Source of the DNA: Hymenobacter baengnokdamensis | Lineage (GTDB): Bacteria; Bacteroidota; Bacteroidia; Cytophagales; Hymenobacteraceae | Length of the DNA stretch: 64,000 bases | Assembly: GCF_008728635.1 (NCBI RefSeq) | Contig: NZ_CP044285.1 | Location: 2,480,001 to 2,544,000 of the forward strand | Direction: 5' to 3' | Shown: positions 16,741 through 26,500 of the stretch, in pieces | Layout of the letters: each line of letters opens with the position of its first letter | Position numbering within the stretch: the first letter of the stretch is position 1 | Notes under the pieces: model-generated | The model's database searches: none | Seen by the model: the letters and a program-made list of their open reading frames with translations, nothing else | Told to the model about the DNA's origin: nothing | Translations under genes and position numbers: made by a program

Positions 16741-17616
16741 ATGCCGCAGATTTGCTTTATTTTTAATCCGGTAGCGGGTACGGGTCGGCGGGCCGACTTC
16801 CCGGTGCTACTAGCCCGCTACTTTGGGGGCCGGGCGGGCAGCGAGTACCTGCTCTGGCCCACTAAAGGGCCGGGCCACGCCACGCAGCTGGCCCGCGAAG
16901 CCGCGCAGGCCGGCTGCCGAATCGTGGTGGCCGTGGGCGGCGATGGCACAGTGAACGAGGTAGGGCAGGGCTTGCTCGGCCAGACGGGCACGGCGCTGGG
17001 TATTGTGCCCCGCGGCTCGGGCAATGGCCTGGCCCGCCACCTGCGCGTGCCGCTGGGCTTGCCGGCTGCCCTGCGCCGGCTGCGCCAGGCTGTCTTTAGC
17101 CGCATAGATGTCGGTACTATAAATGGGCACCCGTTTTTCTGTACGGCGGGGCTGGGCTTTGACGCGCATGTGAGTCAACATTTTGCGCAGGCTGGTACCA
17201 GGGGGGTGAGCACGTATCTGCGCGTGACGTTTCGTGAGTATGGCCACTTCCGGCCCGTGCCCGTGCGGGTCGAAACCAATGGCCAAACGTTGGCTACCGA
17301 TTGCTACGTGCTGGCCTTCGCCAACGCCTCGCAGTATGGTAATAATGCCTACATCGCGCCGCAGGCTGACCTCCGGGATGGCCTGCTCGATATGTGCCTG
17401 ATTGATGCGCTGCCTCCCTGGCGGGCTGTGCAGGTAATAATTGGCATGGCCCTGGGCACGCTGCCCCGTACCGGCGGAGCGGCCTATCGCCACATCAGCC
17501 ACGCCAGAGTGCGGGCCGCCGCTCCCATCGGCTACCACGCCGATGGCGACTACCTCGGCCATGCCACCGACTTTGAGCTGGTAGTGCTGCCGTTGGCGCT
17601 GGAAGTCGCCGTGTAG
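16741..17616 (+). CDS. Diacylglycerol/lipid kinase family protein (YegS/DgkB-like)
   Basis: The 291-residue cytoplasmic protein has the DAGK catalytic domain: FIFNPVAGTGR near the N terminus, the nucleotide-binding VAVGGDGTVNEV (GGDGT at 66-70), LGIVPRGSGNGLARHL, and a C-terminal beta-sandwich with LRDGLLDMCLI. It probably phosphorylates a lipid such as diacylglycerol or a sphingoid base; the latter is plausible because this lineage makes sphingolipids, but the substrate cannot be read from sequence. It follows the gap terminator, so it has its own transcription start. Confidence 0.92.
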   Translation: MPQICFIFNPVAGTGRRADFPVLLARYFGGRAGSEYLLWPTKGPGHATQLAREAAQAGCRIVVAVGGDGTVNEVGQGLLGQTGTALGIVPRGSGNGLARHLRVPLGLPAALRRLRQAVFSRIDVGTINGHPFFCTAGLGFDAHVSQHFAQAGTRGVSTYLRVTFREYGHFRPVPVRVETNGQTLATDCYVLAFANASQYGNNAYIAPQADLRDGLLDMCLIDALPPWRAVQVIIGMALGTLPRTGGAAYRHISHARVRAAAPIGYHADGDYLGHATDFELVVLPLALEVAV

Positions 17617-17711
17617 GCAATCCACTACCCGGCCAGGAGTAGTCGCTGGTGGTGCAGAGTGCCCGGCAACGCCAAGTGAAAAATATATTATCTTATATAT
17701 ATTAGGCCAAA

Positions 17712-18500
17712 ATGCCACAGGATTTTATTCAGCAATTGCAAGCCCAGCTGCAGCCTGCCCGTCAGCGGATGGTAGCGCACCCAGTATACCGTCGTATTGA
17801 GACGCTGGCCGACCTACGCCTGTTCATGGAGCATCATGTATATGCGGTATGGGATTTTATGTCACTGCTCAAAGCGTTGCAGCGCGACCTCACCTGTACT
17901 ACGCTGCCCTGGGTGCCGAAAGGTAATCCGGCTACGCGCCGCCTTATCAACGAGATTGTGCTGGAAGAGGAAACTGATGTGGACCCCGAGGGGCGGCCGG
18001 CCAGCCACTTTGAGCTGTACCTGCGGGCCATGCAGGAGTGCGGGGCCGATACTGCCCCGATAACTCGATTGCTGGCTGCTCTGGCCGAAGGAGCCAGCTT
18101 ACCCGCCGCGCTGGTAGTAGCTCAGGCGCCGGCCAGTGTGCAGGCGTTTGTGAAACAGACATTTGACGTTATTACTAGCGGGCAACCCCATGCGGTGGCA
18201 GCGGCTTTTACCTTTGGCCGCGAGGATGTAATTCCGGATATGTTCCGAAGCCTGATTGCTGACCTGGGGCGGCGCTTTCCGGGCCAGCTCGACACGCTTA
18301 CCTACTACCTCAACCGCCACATCGAGCTCGATGAGGACCACCACGCGCCGCTGGCTCAGCAGATGGTGCGCGACCTCTGCGGCCTCGACCCCGCCCGCTG
18401 GCAGCAGGCCACCGAGGCCGCCCGACAGGGTATGGCCGCCCGCGTGGCCTTGTGGGATGGTATTGCCGCTGCATTGGCTAAGGAGAAGGTCGCCGTTTAG
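17712..18500 (+). CDS. DUF3050 protein (heme-oxygenase-like fold)
   Basis: The 262-residue protein matches the DUF3050 layout: HPVYRRIETLADLRLFMEHH then VYAVWDFMSLLK at the N terminus, EETDVDPEGRPASHFELYL in the middle, and RHIELDEDHHAPLAQQMV near the end. The conserved His and Glu residues suggest a metal-binding helical bundle of the heme-oxygenase-like superfamily. The function is unknown. A short AT-rich tract (17680-17704) precedes the start. Confidence 0.88.
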   Translation: MPQDFIQQLQAQLQPARQRMVAHPVYRRIETLADLRLFMEHHVYAVWDFMSLLKALQRDLTCTTLPWVPKGNPATRRLINEIVLEEETDVDPEGRPASHFELYLRAMQECGADTAPITRLLAALAEGASLPAALVVAQAPASVQAFVKQTFDVITSGQPHAVAAAFTFGREDVIPDMFRSLIADLGRRFPGQLDTLTYYLNRHIELDEDHHAPLAQQMVRDLCGLDPARWQQATEAARQGMAARVALWDGIAAALAKEKVAV

Positions 18501-18516
18501 GAAGTTATACCCTCCA

Positions 18517-18567
18517 CTCCACTAAGAAAGGACGCTAGCCAGGGGCTAATGCCCTTTCTTAGTGGAG
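18517..18567 (+). terminator. Hairpin after DUF3050 gene, probable terminator
   Basis: Perfect 15-base arms (18517-18531 and 18553-18567, CTCCACTAAGAAAGG and complement) enclose a further small GCTAGCC/GGCTAAT stem. There is no T run, so intrinsic termination is uncertain; it may instead block 3' decay. Confidence 0.55.
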
Positions 18568-18607
18568 CCAGTGGCCGGGAAAGTCCGGCATCCCGACCTT
18601 TGCCTAC

Positions 18608-18952
18608 ATGAAAAAAGACCAGTCGCGCCGCCAGGGAGTGGTATATTCCACCAATCCCGACTTCTCTTACCAATCTGACGAGCCGGCCGAGGCTAGCACG
18701 CTGCCGCCCCAGCAGCAGCAATTGCGCGTGCAGCTTGATAAAAAGCAGCGTGGGGGCAAGCAGGTAACACTCGTCACGGGTTTTGCGGGGCGCGAGGAAG
18801 ATTTGCAGACGTTAGGCAAGCTGCTCAAAACCAAGTGTGGCGTGGGGGGCAGCGCCAAAGAAGGGGAAATCGTCATTCAGGGTGATTTTCGCGCCAAAGT
18901 GCTGGAAATTCTACAGAAGGAAGGTTATAAGGCCAAGCAGATAGGCGGATGA
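18608..18952 (+). CDS. SUI1/eIF1-family translation factor (YciH-like)
   Basis: The 114-residue protein has a flexible N terminus and a SUI1 fold in the last 80 residues: [35 protein letters not shown] and [20 protein letters not shown]. Bacterial relatives act on start-codon selection or ribosome function under stress; the precise role is unsettled. It is the expected length. Confidence 0.93.
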   Translation: MKKDQSRRQGVVYSTNPDFSYQSDEPAEASTLPPQQQQLRVQLDKKQRGGKQVTLVTGFAGREEDLQTLGKLLKTKCGVGGSAKEGEIVIQGDFRAKVLEILQKEGYKAKQIGG

Positions 18953-18958
18953 AATAAG

Positions 18959-18992
18959 TAATGGGTAATAAATATTACCCATTACTCACTAG
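18959..18992. repeat. Short palindromic intergenic repeat (copy 1)
   Basis: Twelve-base arms TAATGGGTAATA and complement (18959-18970, 18973-18984) are followed by CTCACTAG. The 17-base string from 18976 recurs with one change at 50803-50819. It overlaps the stop codon of the leftward PspC gene and may serve as a bidirectional 3' end signal. Confidence 0.6.
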
Positions 18993-21664
18993 TCCCGCAC
19001 TTCTTCGAGCGAGCTACTACCGCTGAGGTCTTTTTCGATGCGGCTGGGCCGGCCAGCGTAGCGCACGCTGCTGCTGCCGCTGAGGTCTACTTTTAGCTCG
19101 TCGGTGGCTTTAATTCTGGCATGCGACATGCCGGCCAGTTCCACGTTGGCGCGGGTGGTTTGCAGCGTCAGCGCCTCAATCTGGCACACGCCCGAGCCAT
19201 CGATGCGCAGCTCGTCGGCCCGGCCGCTCAGGTCGGCCGAGCAGGCCCCCGACAGGTCCAGCTCGAGGCGGGGCACAGTTACGTTGAGCCGGCTGGTGGA
19301 GGCGCCGCTGGCTTCGAGGTGCAGGCTGTTGTCATGAAAGCCGCTGATATCTGACTGGCACGCCCCGCTCAGATTGAGGCGCTCCAGGCGTGGCATCGTG
19401 ACGGTAACAAGCATAGGATGACTGCTGAAGCTAAAGCCCGAAAGCAGGGAGCTCTCGCCGCGCTGGCGCACCACCAGGCGGTCGCCGTTAGTATCGAGGC
19501 GCAGCTTGTCGAGGTCTTCGATGCGGCCGGCGGCTTCTACTTTATAGCTGTCGCCCTGGCGCACTACCAGGCGCAGGGCGCCGTATACTTCTACTTCCGT
19601 AAAATTACCGGGGCTGTTCATGGTCTTGCGGCCACTGCCGTAAGAGGCGGGCTCGGTGCTGAATTTGGCTGCCTCCGTGTGGATGTGCACCGTCGGGTTG
19701 TCGCCGTCGGTGTTCACGCGCACCTGCATCTTGCTGCCGTTTACGCCCAGGTTCACCACTTCATCGTTGTCGCTGTCCTGGCTGTCGCCATTGTCGTCGT
19801 CATTGTTGTCGGCCGAGGCCGGGCAGTCGAGGCAGGCAAACTTGCCCTCGCGGGTAAAGCGGGCGCGGTAGGCACGGTCGCGGCTCGGGCGGTGGCCGCT
19901 GGTAAAGTCATTATCATCAAGGTGTTCGATAAAGAGCGGCGTGAGGCGGTAGATTTTGTCCAGGGGCAGGTGCAGGGTCAGGGTCAGCTTCTGGTCGCGG
20001 AAGGGAGCGCTGCTTTTCAGCGTAGTGCCCTGGTCGAAAAGGATGGTCGAATCGCGCTGGCTGATGTTGTAATTAATCGTCTGCTGAGCCGTGAGGCGGG
20101 CGGCTTCCTCAGTGCGGCCCCGGGCGCGGAATTCTTCTTCTACGAAAGGTGCCACACCGCTGTCGGCCGGGGCTAGGTTCAGGTTAACCCATTGAAAATG
20201 GTCTTCCACGTTGCGCGAATCCAGCACGATGCCGGGGCCAGCGATGGGTTGTAGGCGCACGGTAGTGGTATAAGTGTCCTTGGCCTGAAAATCGCGGGCC
20301 ACCTGCAAGCCGGCGGCCGTCGAGCCTACCACGCCCAGCAGCCACAGGCCCAGCAATACTCCACTCGCCGAGCGGCCCAATATTGGCCGGCGCAGCAGCA
20401 AGCGCAGCCCCAGCAGCAGCAGCCCCAGGCCCGGGATGCCCAGCAGCAGCCCCCCGGCTATCGCGCCCCAGGGCGGCAGGTTGCGCACCAGCGCCCCAAA
20501 GCTGTCATCAAACATAAAGCCGTTGCTGGTGTGCTCCACGGCCGTAAAGGGAATAATGCTCAGGGAAGCGCCCAGCACCATGAGTACACTGAACAGCCAG
20601 CTGCCACCCCAAAAAATCAGCAGCAACCCCACCGCCCAGCGAATGAGTGTGCCCAAGAAGCTCACGGCCGGCCGGGCACCCCGGGCCGCCGTTTCGAGGT
20701 AAGTGCCCAGCGGGCGGTTGGGGGTTGGGGGAACCTCGCCATCAAAAGCATTGGAGCGCAGGTTATTATCAATGCCCGAGAGCGTGACGGCGTCGCCGCG
20801 CATCTGCATCTTCTCCGATACGGTGCGGGCTTCGGGCACCACGGCCCAGAGTATTAAGTAGATGATAAACGTCGAGCCGCCCAGAAACAAGCCAATCAGA
20901 AAGAGTACCCGCACCAGCACCACGTCGGTCTGGAAATACGCGGCCAGTCCGGCCGATACCCCGCCGACCTTGCCGTTGTCGACATCGCGGAAGAGCTTGC
21001 GGCCGGTGAGCTTGCCGCCAAAATCCAGCGTATCAATTGGTTCGGGGGCATCGTCGCGCTTGGGCAGGGCTATCCACAGCACTACGTAGGCGATGAGGGC
21101 CAGGCCGCCAAAGTCGAAGCGGTGGCGAAATATGCCGGTGCCGGGAATGTGGTCATAAACCCCGAAAACGTTGGGCAGCAGCACCAAAGCCAGGAAAATG
21201 AGGCGCACCAGCAGTGGGTTCACCCGGAAGTACTGGGCCAGCCCGGCGCACACGCCCGCAATCTTACGGTGGGCCAGGTCGCGGTAGAGGCGGCGCGGCT
21301 CGGTATCGGCCGGGGTAGGAGTGGGGCCACCGGCAAAAGCGCGGCCGGCACCAGTGCCGGCGGCGGCCGGCTCGGCATAAGCTTCCTCATCCTCGTCGGC
21401 CGACGACTGGAAGTCGCTCACCCGGCCCATCTTGGCGGTCATTTCCTCCACGTCTTGCAGGGTGATAACCTGCTTATTAACCGAGAGGCGCGCCGAAAAC
21501 AGCTCGGCAATGCGGCCCTCAATGTCGGCCACGATTTCTTCGTGGCCCTGGTAGCTGGCGAAGTGCGCCTTCACCTCCTGAAGGTAGCGGCTAAGCACTT
21601 CGAAGCCATCATCTTCAATATGAAAGATGATACCCTGCAAGTTGATGCTGATGTTCTTTTTCAT
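18989..21664 (-). CDS. PspC-domain membrane protein with C-terminal head-GIN/DUF2807 domain
   Basis: From the ATG at 21664 (KKNISINLQGI) the protein has 891 residues; the frame remains open to 22198 but that stretch overlaps padR and is not protein-like. The order is a PspC-associated N-terminal helical domain (about 1-85), a first PspC domain (RRLYRDLAHRKIAGVCAGLA, from about 124) with a membrane helix, a second (KLFRDVDNGKVGGVSAGLAAYF), several further membrane helices, and a C-terminal repetitive beta domain of DUF2807 type (VEVYGALRLVVRQGD, LNLSGACQSDISGF, DLSGSSSVRYAG). PspC proteins answer envelope stress. The padR-type gene just upstream, in the same direction, is the likely regulator. 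Confidence 0.9.
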   Translation of the reverse strand: MKKNISINLQGIIFHIEDDGFEVLSRYLQEVKAHFASYQGHEEIVADIEGRIAELFSARLSVNKQVITLQDVEEMTAKMGRVSDFQSSADEDEEAYAEPAAAGTGAGRAFAGGPTPTPADTEPRRLYRDLAHRKIAGVCAGLAQYFRVNPLLVRLIFLALVLLPNVFGVYDHIPGTGIFRHRFDFGGLALIAYVVLWIALPKRDDAPEPIDTLDFGGKLTGRKLFRDVDNGKVGGVSAGLAAYFQTDVVLVRVLFLIGLFLGGSTFIIYLILWAVVPEARTVSEKMQMRGDAVTLSGIDNNLRSNAFDGEVPPTPNRPLGTYLETAARGARPAVSFLGTLIRWAVGLLLIFWGGSWLFSVLMVLGASLSIIPFTAVEHTSNGFMFDDSFGALVRNLPPWGAIAGGLLLGIPGLGLLLLGLRLLLRRPILGRSASGVLLGLWLLGVVGSTAAGLQVARDFQAKDTYTTTVRLQPIAGPGIVLDSRNVEDHFQWVNLNLAPADSGVAPFVEEEFRARGRTEEAARLTAQQTINYNISQRDSTILFDQGTTLKSSAPFRDQKLTLTLHLPLDKIYRLTPLFIEHLDDNDFTSGHRPSRDRAYRARFTREGKFACLDCPASADNNDDDNGDSQDSDNDEVVNLGVNGSKMQVRVNTDGDNPTVHIHTEAAKFSTEPASYGSGRKTMNSPGNFTEVEVYGALRLVVRQGDSYKVEAAGRIEDLDKLRLDTNGDRLVVRQRGESSLLSGFSFSSHPMLVTVTMPRLERLNLSGACQSDISGFHDNSLHLEASGASTSRLNVTVPRLELDLSGACSADLSGRADELRIDGSGVCQIEALTLQTTRANVELAGMSHARIKATDELKVDLSGSSSVRYAGRPSRIEKDLSGSSSLEEVRD

Positions 21665-21735
21665 GGGAAGGGCCGCAGGCGCGAAGCGCGGCAGGTTGAA
21701 TTCGGAGAAAGAAAGGGTAGCTGAAAAAGCAGGGG

Positions 21736-22074
21736 TTAGGTAGTGCGACGGGGCTGGCGGATAATGCCCACCGAGAGGGCCATCTCTTCCCACGTCTGGC
21801 GCAGCTCCTCCAGAAACTGGCGGCCGGCCTCCGTAAGCGTGTAGTATTTGCGGGGCGGGCCGGAGGTTGACTCCTTCCAGACGTAGTCGAGCAGCGCGGC
21901 ATTCTTGAGGCGCGTGAGCAGTGGGTAGAGGGTGCCCTCTACCACTATCATGCGGGCCTGGGTCAGCTCCTCCAGCATGTCGCTGGCGTAGGCCTCCCCG
22001 CGGCCAATAATCTCCAAGATGCAGAATTCGAGGATGCCTTTGCGCATCTGCACCTGGGTGTTCTCTAGTTTCAT
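21736..22074 (-). CDS. PadR-family transcriptional regulator
   Basis: The 112-residue winged-helix protein shows MRKGILEFCILEIIGRG, YASDMLEELTQARMIVVEGT, LYPLLTRLKNAALLDYVWKE and PPRKYYTLTEAGRQFLEEL, the PadR signature. It sits 71 bases upstream of the PspC/DUF2807 gene, the common Bacteroidota pair, and probably represses that operon in response to an envelope signal. The ATG at 22074 is followed at residue 10 by another Met. Confidence 0.95.
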   Translation of the reverse strand: MKLENTQVQMRKGILEFCILEIIGRGEAYASDMLEELTQARMIVVEGTLYPLLTRLKNAALLDYVWKESTSGPPRKYYTLTEAGRQFLEELRQTWEEMALSVGIIRQPRRTT

Positions 22075-22109
22075 GGGCGGTATGGGCTAGTAGTAGGTGA
22101 GGAACTGTA

Positions 22110-22140
22110 CAAATGTACGGCAGGTACTTTGTATTGCATA
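22110..22140 (-). promoter_or_regulatory. Probable promoter of the padR-pspC operon
   Basis: On the minus strand a perfect TACATTTG (22117-22110) lies 19 bases after TATG (one mismatch from TTTG, 22140-22137). It also overlaps a GTACAAATGTAC palindrome (22107-22118), a possible operator for autoregulation. Confidence 0.5.
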
Positions 22141-22368
22141 ATACTTGGTGTAAAAAATTTTGTTCCTTTTTGCGAAAAAAAATATCTCTGATAAGCAAGA
22201 GAGTATTAGATTTTTGCTATTTAGTTGCCTGGTAGCTTAGGGTTACTGAGATAACTTCTCGAAAATCAGCCATCTGAGCGGGAGTTCCTTAGCCAGAGGT
22301 GGTCACTACGCACTATCCGGCAGTAACTTGCGTTGCCGCACCGACTATTTATCGGGTTTTATTTTTCT

Positions 22369-23505
22369 ATGCTCCAACTTTTCGCCAATTGCCGCCCGTG
22401 GGTGGCTCTACTAGGGCTGAGTGTATGGCTGGGCCTGGCTGCCGCGCCGGCTATGGCCCAAACCAGCGCCCCCAAGTACAGCGACGAATTCCTTAACCTG
22501 GGCGCCGGTGCCCGCTCGCTGGGCATGGGCAAAGTGCAGGTGAGCCTGGCTACCGATGCCACTGCCGGCTACTGGAACCCCGCCGGCCTTACCGCTGTCA
22601 CGGCCAGGTACGACGGCGTGCTGATGCACTCGGAGCTGTTTTCGGGGGTGGTAAAAAACGACTACGCGGCCTTTGCTATGCCGCTCGACGATAAAAGCGC
22701 CATTGGGGTAACCCTGCTGCGCTCGGGCGTCGATAACATCGCCGATACCCGGGCGCTCATCAACGAGTACGGGTATATTCAATACGACAAGATTACGTAT
22801 TTCTCGGTGGCCGACTACGCGCTCCTGCTTTCCTACGCCCGCAAGCTGGGGCCCGAAGGCCTGAGCGTGGGCGGCAGCGGCAAACTCATCTACCGCAACG
22901 TGGGCAGCTTTGCCAATGCCTACGGCTTTGGGGTAGATGTGGGCTTGCAGTACAACCACAAGGGCTGGCGCCTGGGCCTGATGGCCCGCGATATCACCAC
23001 TACCTTCAACGCCTGGAGCATTGATGCCGATAAGTTTAAGGCCAATGCGATACCAGGTGAGGCTATTCCGACCAACAGCACCGAGCTAACGCTGCCGCGC
23101 CTGGTGCTGGGGGCGGGCCGGCAGTTTAAGCTGCCGGCCCAGTTTACGGCCCTGGTGGCTGCCGACCTCGAAGCCACTACCGATGGCCAGCGCAACACGC
23201 TTATTTCGGCCAAGCCCGTGAGCGTTGACCCACGCGTGGGGGTTGAGGTAGGCTACCGCAGCCTGGTATTTCTGCGGGGTGGGGCCGGCAACTATCAGAA
23301 AATCCAGAACTTTGACTTGCAGCAGCAGTGGAAGGGCCAGTACAGCCTGGGTGCGGGCGTCGCCATCAATGGCTTGCGCGTAGACCTGGCTTTGTCGCGC
23401 CTGGCTGTCGAAAACCAGGGCTCTACCTCCCAAACCAACTCGCTTATCGTGAGCTTGGGCTACGGCCTGGGCAGCCGGGCCACGGGCATGCCGATGATAA
23501 ATTAA
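22369..23505 (+). CDS. PorV/PorQ-family outer-membrane protein
   Basis: From the ATG at 22369 the 378-residue protein has a signal peptide (VALLGLSVWLGLAAAPAMAQ) and then the family start EFLNLGAGARSLGMGKVQVS, DATAGYWNPAGL, followed by a beta-barrel of FadL/PorV type. PorV acts as a shuttle that hands type IX secretion substrates to the sortase. The next gene, a C25-type protein, starts 26 bases downstream, matching the usual PorU2-PorV-like pairing. A TTG at 22333 would add 12 residues but spoil the signal peptide. Confidence 0.9.
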   Translation: MLQLFANCRPWVALLGLSVWLGLAAAPAMAQTSAPKYSDEFLNLGAGARSLGMGKVQVSLATDATAGYWNPAGLTAVTARYDGVLMHSELFSGVVKNDYAAFAMPLDDKSAIGVTLLRSGVDNIADTRALINEYGYIQYDKITYFSVADYALLLSYARKLGPEGLSVGGSGKLIYRNVGSFANAYGFGVDVGLQYNHKGWRLGLMARDITTTFNAWSIDADKFKANAIPGEAIPTNSTELTLPRLVLGAGRQFKLPAQFTALVAADLEATTDGQRNTLISAKPVSVDPRVGVEVGYRSLVFLRGGAGNYQKIQNFDLQQQWKGQYSLGAGVAINGLRVDLALSRLAVENQGSTSQTNSLIVSLGYGLGSRATGMPMIN

Positions 23506-23531
23506 GAGTATTATATAAAATATAATATATT

Positions 23532-26500
23532 ATGAAAAAAAGATACTCAGCTGCCGGGCAGCACATGCTTCGGGCCCTGCGCGTTTGCCTGCTGCTGTTG
23601 GCCGTGCTGGGCGGGCAGGCGGCGCAGGCGCAGTCGGGCCGCTACGGCAACGAGTGGATAGTGCAGGGCCAGGCTTACTACAAGTTTAAGGTATGGCGCA
23701 ACGGGCTTTATCGCCTCGACTACGCTTACCTGAGCAAGCTCAGCGGCCTGGGCGGCGTGGCCCCCACGCAGCTCCAGCTGTGGCGGCGGGGCAAGGAGGT
23801 AGCGGTTTACCAGGGTGGCAATTCGGCTACGCTGGATAATACCACGTACCTGGAATTTTATGGCCAGCGCAACGACGGGCGGCTGGACAGTGCCTTATAT
23901 AAGAAACCCAGCGACCAGGCCCATCCATTCTATAGCTTCTTTACCGATACGGCTACCTATTTTCTGACCTGGAGCAATGCCCGCCTGGGCAAGCGCATGG
24001 CTCAGCCGGTGGTAGCGGGTGGCACGCCGCATGCTTGGCGCATTCAGGCGGTGCGCACCGTGTATTATGACAGCTACATGGAGGCCCCCGATACCGATTA
24101 TAATACCTGCCTGCCGTGGCTGGAAAGGGGAGAAGGCTTTTTTGGGTCCTACGGCAATACCACGGCTAAAAACGACAGCCTGCTGCGAGCGGTAGTAACC
24201 GACCCGGCCTCGCCGCTGCCCACTGCCGAAGTGCTGGTAGCGGGGGCCAGCGTGCCCAGCCACGCCAATGGCTACCATACTACCAGCCTGGGCGTGCTGC
24301 AACCGGGTACGACTACTGTGCGGCCCCTATCAATACTGAGTTACCCGAATTTCAGCGCTGCCCGGGCGCGCTATACGCTGCAGCGCAGTGACATCAGCAG
24401 CGCGGGAATTGTTCAGGTAAACGGCAGCGTGCTTAATCAGGGTACGGGGCCGGTGTACGATGCCTTTCGCTACGGCTACCTGCGCCTGACGGCCCCGCAG
24501 GAAAACCGCTGGTTTAGCGACCGCCGCAGCCTGTGGTTTCAAAACGATTCACTTTTGGGAGGGCCGGCTACCTATGAGATTGATAATATTCCGGCCACGG
24601 TAAACGGCTACGATATTCAGGACCCCTGGAACGTGCAGCGCATTGCGCCCACTGCCGCCCAAACGCTGGGCAGCACGGCCCGCCGCTTTGTGTTTCCGAA
24701 CGCTACGGCGGCGAGCACGCGCCAGCTGCTGCTGGCCGACGGGGCGCAGCCGCTGGTGCCGCCTGCCCCGCAGCCGGTACACTTTCGCACTATAAATCCG
24801 GCCAAACCCAATTTCATCATTATCACCCACCCCAAGCTGATGAAGGCGGCGGGCAGCGAGCCTAATGCGGCGCGGGCCTATGCCAACTACCGGGCCTCGG
24901 CCGCGGGCGGCGGCTACGATACGCTGATGGTGACGGCCCCGCTGCTCTACGACCAGTTTCACTACGGCGAGCGCTCACTTATGGGCCTGCGTCACTTTGC
25001 CCTCTGGCTGGCGGCCAACAGCCCCACCCGGACGCAGTACCTGCTGCTGCTGGGCAAGGCGCTGGCACCAGACACGCGCGCCGATAACCCCGGCGACCCC
25101 ATTCCGACCACCACGCTGGGGGCATCAACGTACAGCACTACGCGCATACTGGGTGATTTGGGCCAGGACCTAGTGCCGACCTCATCGCGCGCGTCTTCCG
25201 ATAACATTTTATCCAGCGACTGGCAGCACGACAACTACGTGCCGCGCCTGCCTACCGGGCGCGTAGCGGCCACCACTCCGCAGGATGTGATGGCGTATCT
25301 GAATAAGCTGAAAGAGCACGAGGCCCTGGGGCCCGAGGACTGGCGCAAGAATGTCGTGCATCTGGTAGGCGGCGCGAATGCGAGCGACTTTGCCGAGTTT
25401 GCCGGATACCTTAATATCTATAAGCAGCAGATTCAGCGGCCCCTGTTTGGCGGCACGGTTACTACCTACCAGAAATCTGGTATTCTACCTACCAGTATTA
25501 ATATATCGGACCAGGTAAATAACGGCCTGTCGCTTATCTCGTACTTCGGGCACGGCTCCATCAACTCGGTTGACCTCAACATCGGCAACATCAACGACCC
25601 GGTCAGCAACTACCACAATGCCGGCCGCTACCCGGTAATGATGTACGATGGCTGTGAGGTGGGGCAGTGCTTTGTAGTGGCCAGCACCTTTGGCAACGAC
25701 TGGATGCTGGCCCCCAGCAAAGGAGCCGTGGGCCTGCTCTCGCAAACCGACTTGTCATTTGCCTACCTGCTGCACCCGGCGCAGCAGAAGCTGCACGAGC
25801 TGCTCTTTAATAATCCCACCTGGTTTGGGCGGCCCGTCGCCGAAGTGCGGGCGGAAGTCGTGCGTCAGCTGCAAAATTTAACCCCCTTTTTGCATAACCC
25901 CGCCGGTGCCGTCGACCTGCTGGCCACGCTCTGGCAGGGCGACCCGGCCCTGCGCCTCTACGCGCCCGTCGCGCCCGATTTTATTGCCAATGGCGTTACC
26001 ATCTCGCCCAACCCGGTGGCCGCCACGGCCAGCAGCTTCCAGCTGATAGTTTCGGTGAGTAACCCTGGTCGCATCACCTTCGACCCTATCGAGATACGCG
26101 TTACCCGCACCTACTCGGCTCAGAATGGCCGCAAGCCCGATACTTTCTTTGCAACCGTGCGCCAGGCCTGGCAGCGCGATACCACCTATACCATTACTAT
26201 TCCCAACTCGGGCAATGTATTTGGCGACAACAAGTTTTTGGTTGAGCTCGATTACCAGAATAAGGTGGCTGAGCTTAACGAAAACAACAACTCGGCTTCG
26301 CTTATCTATACCTTTCTGGAGGGCGGCGTAACCCTGCTGACGCCCACCGAGTTTGCCATTGTGCCAACTACCACCCCCCGCCTGGTTGCCCAAAGCAACG
26401 ACCTGGCGGGTACCACGCGGGGCTACGACTTTCAGGTCGACTCGGTAGCTACCTTCGATAGCAAGGGCCTGAGAAGCAAGCTGAATGTGCAGGCCGCCGT

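Noticed and set aside
19418..20176. 252-codon plus-strand frame opposite the PspC/DUF2807 gene
   Set aside because: Antisense shadow: low-complexity Ala/Val/His-rich translation against a clearly conserved minus-strand gene.
21662..22198. Longer start for the PspC gene at 22198
   Set aside because: The added sequence overlaps padR in another frame and lacks protein character; family members start at the KKNISINLQ segment.
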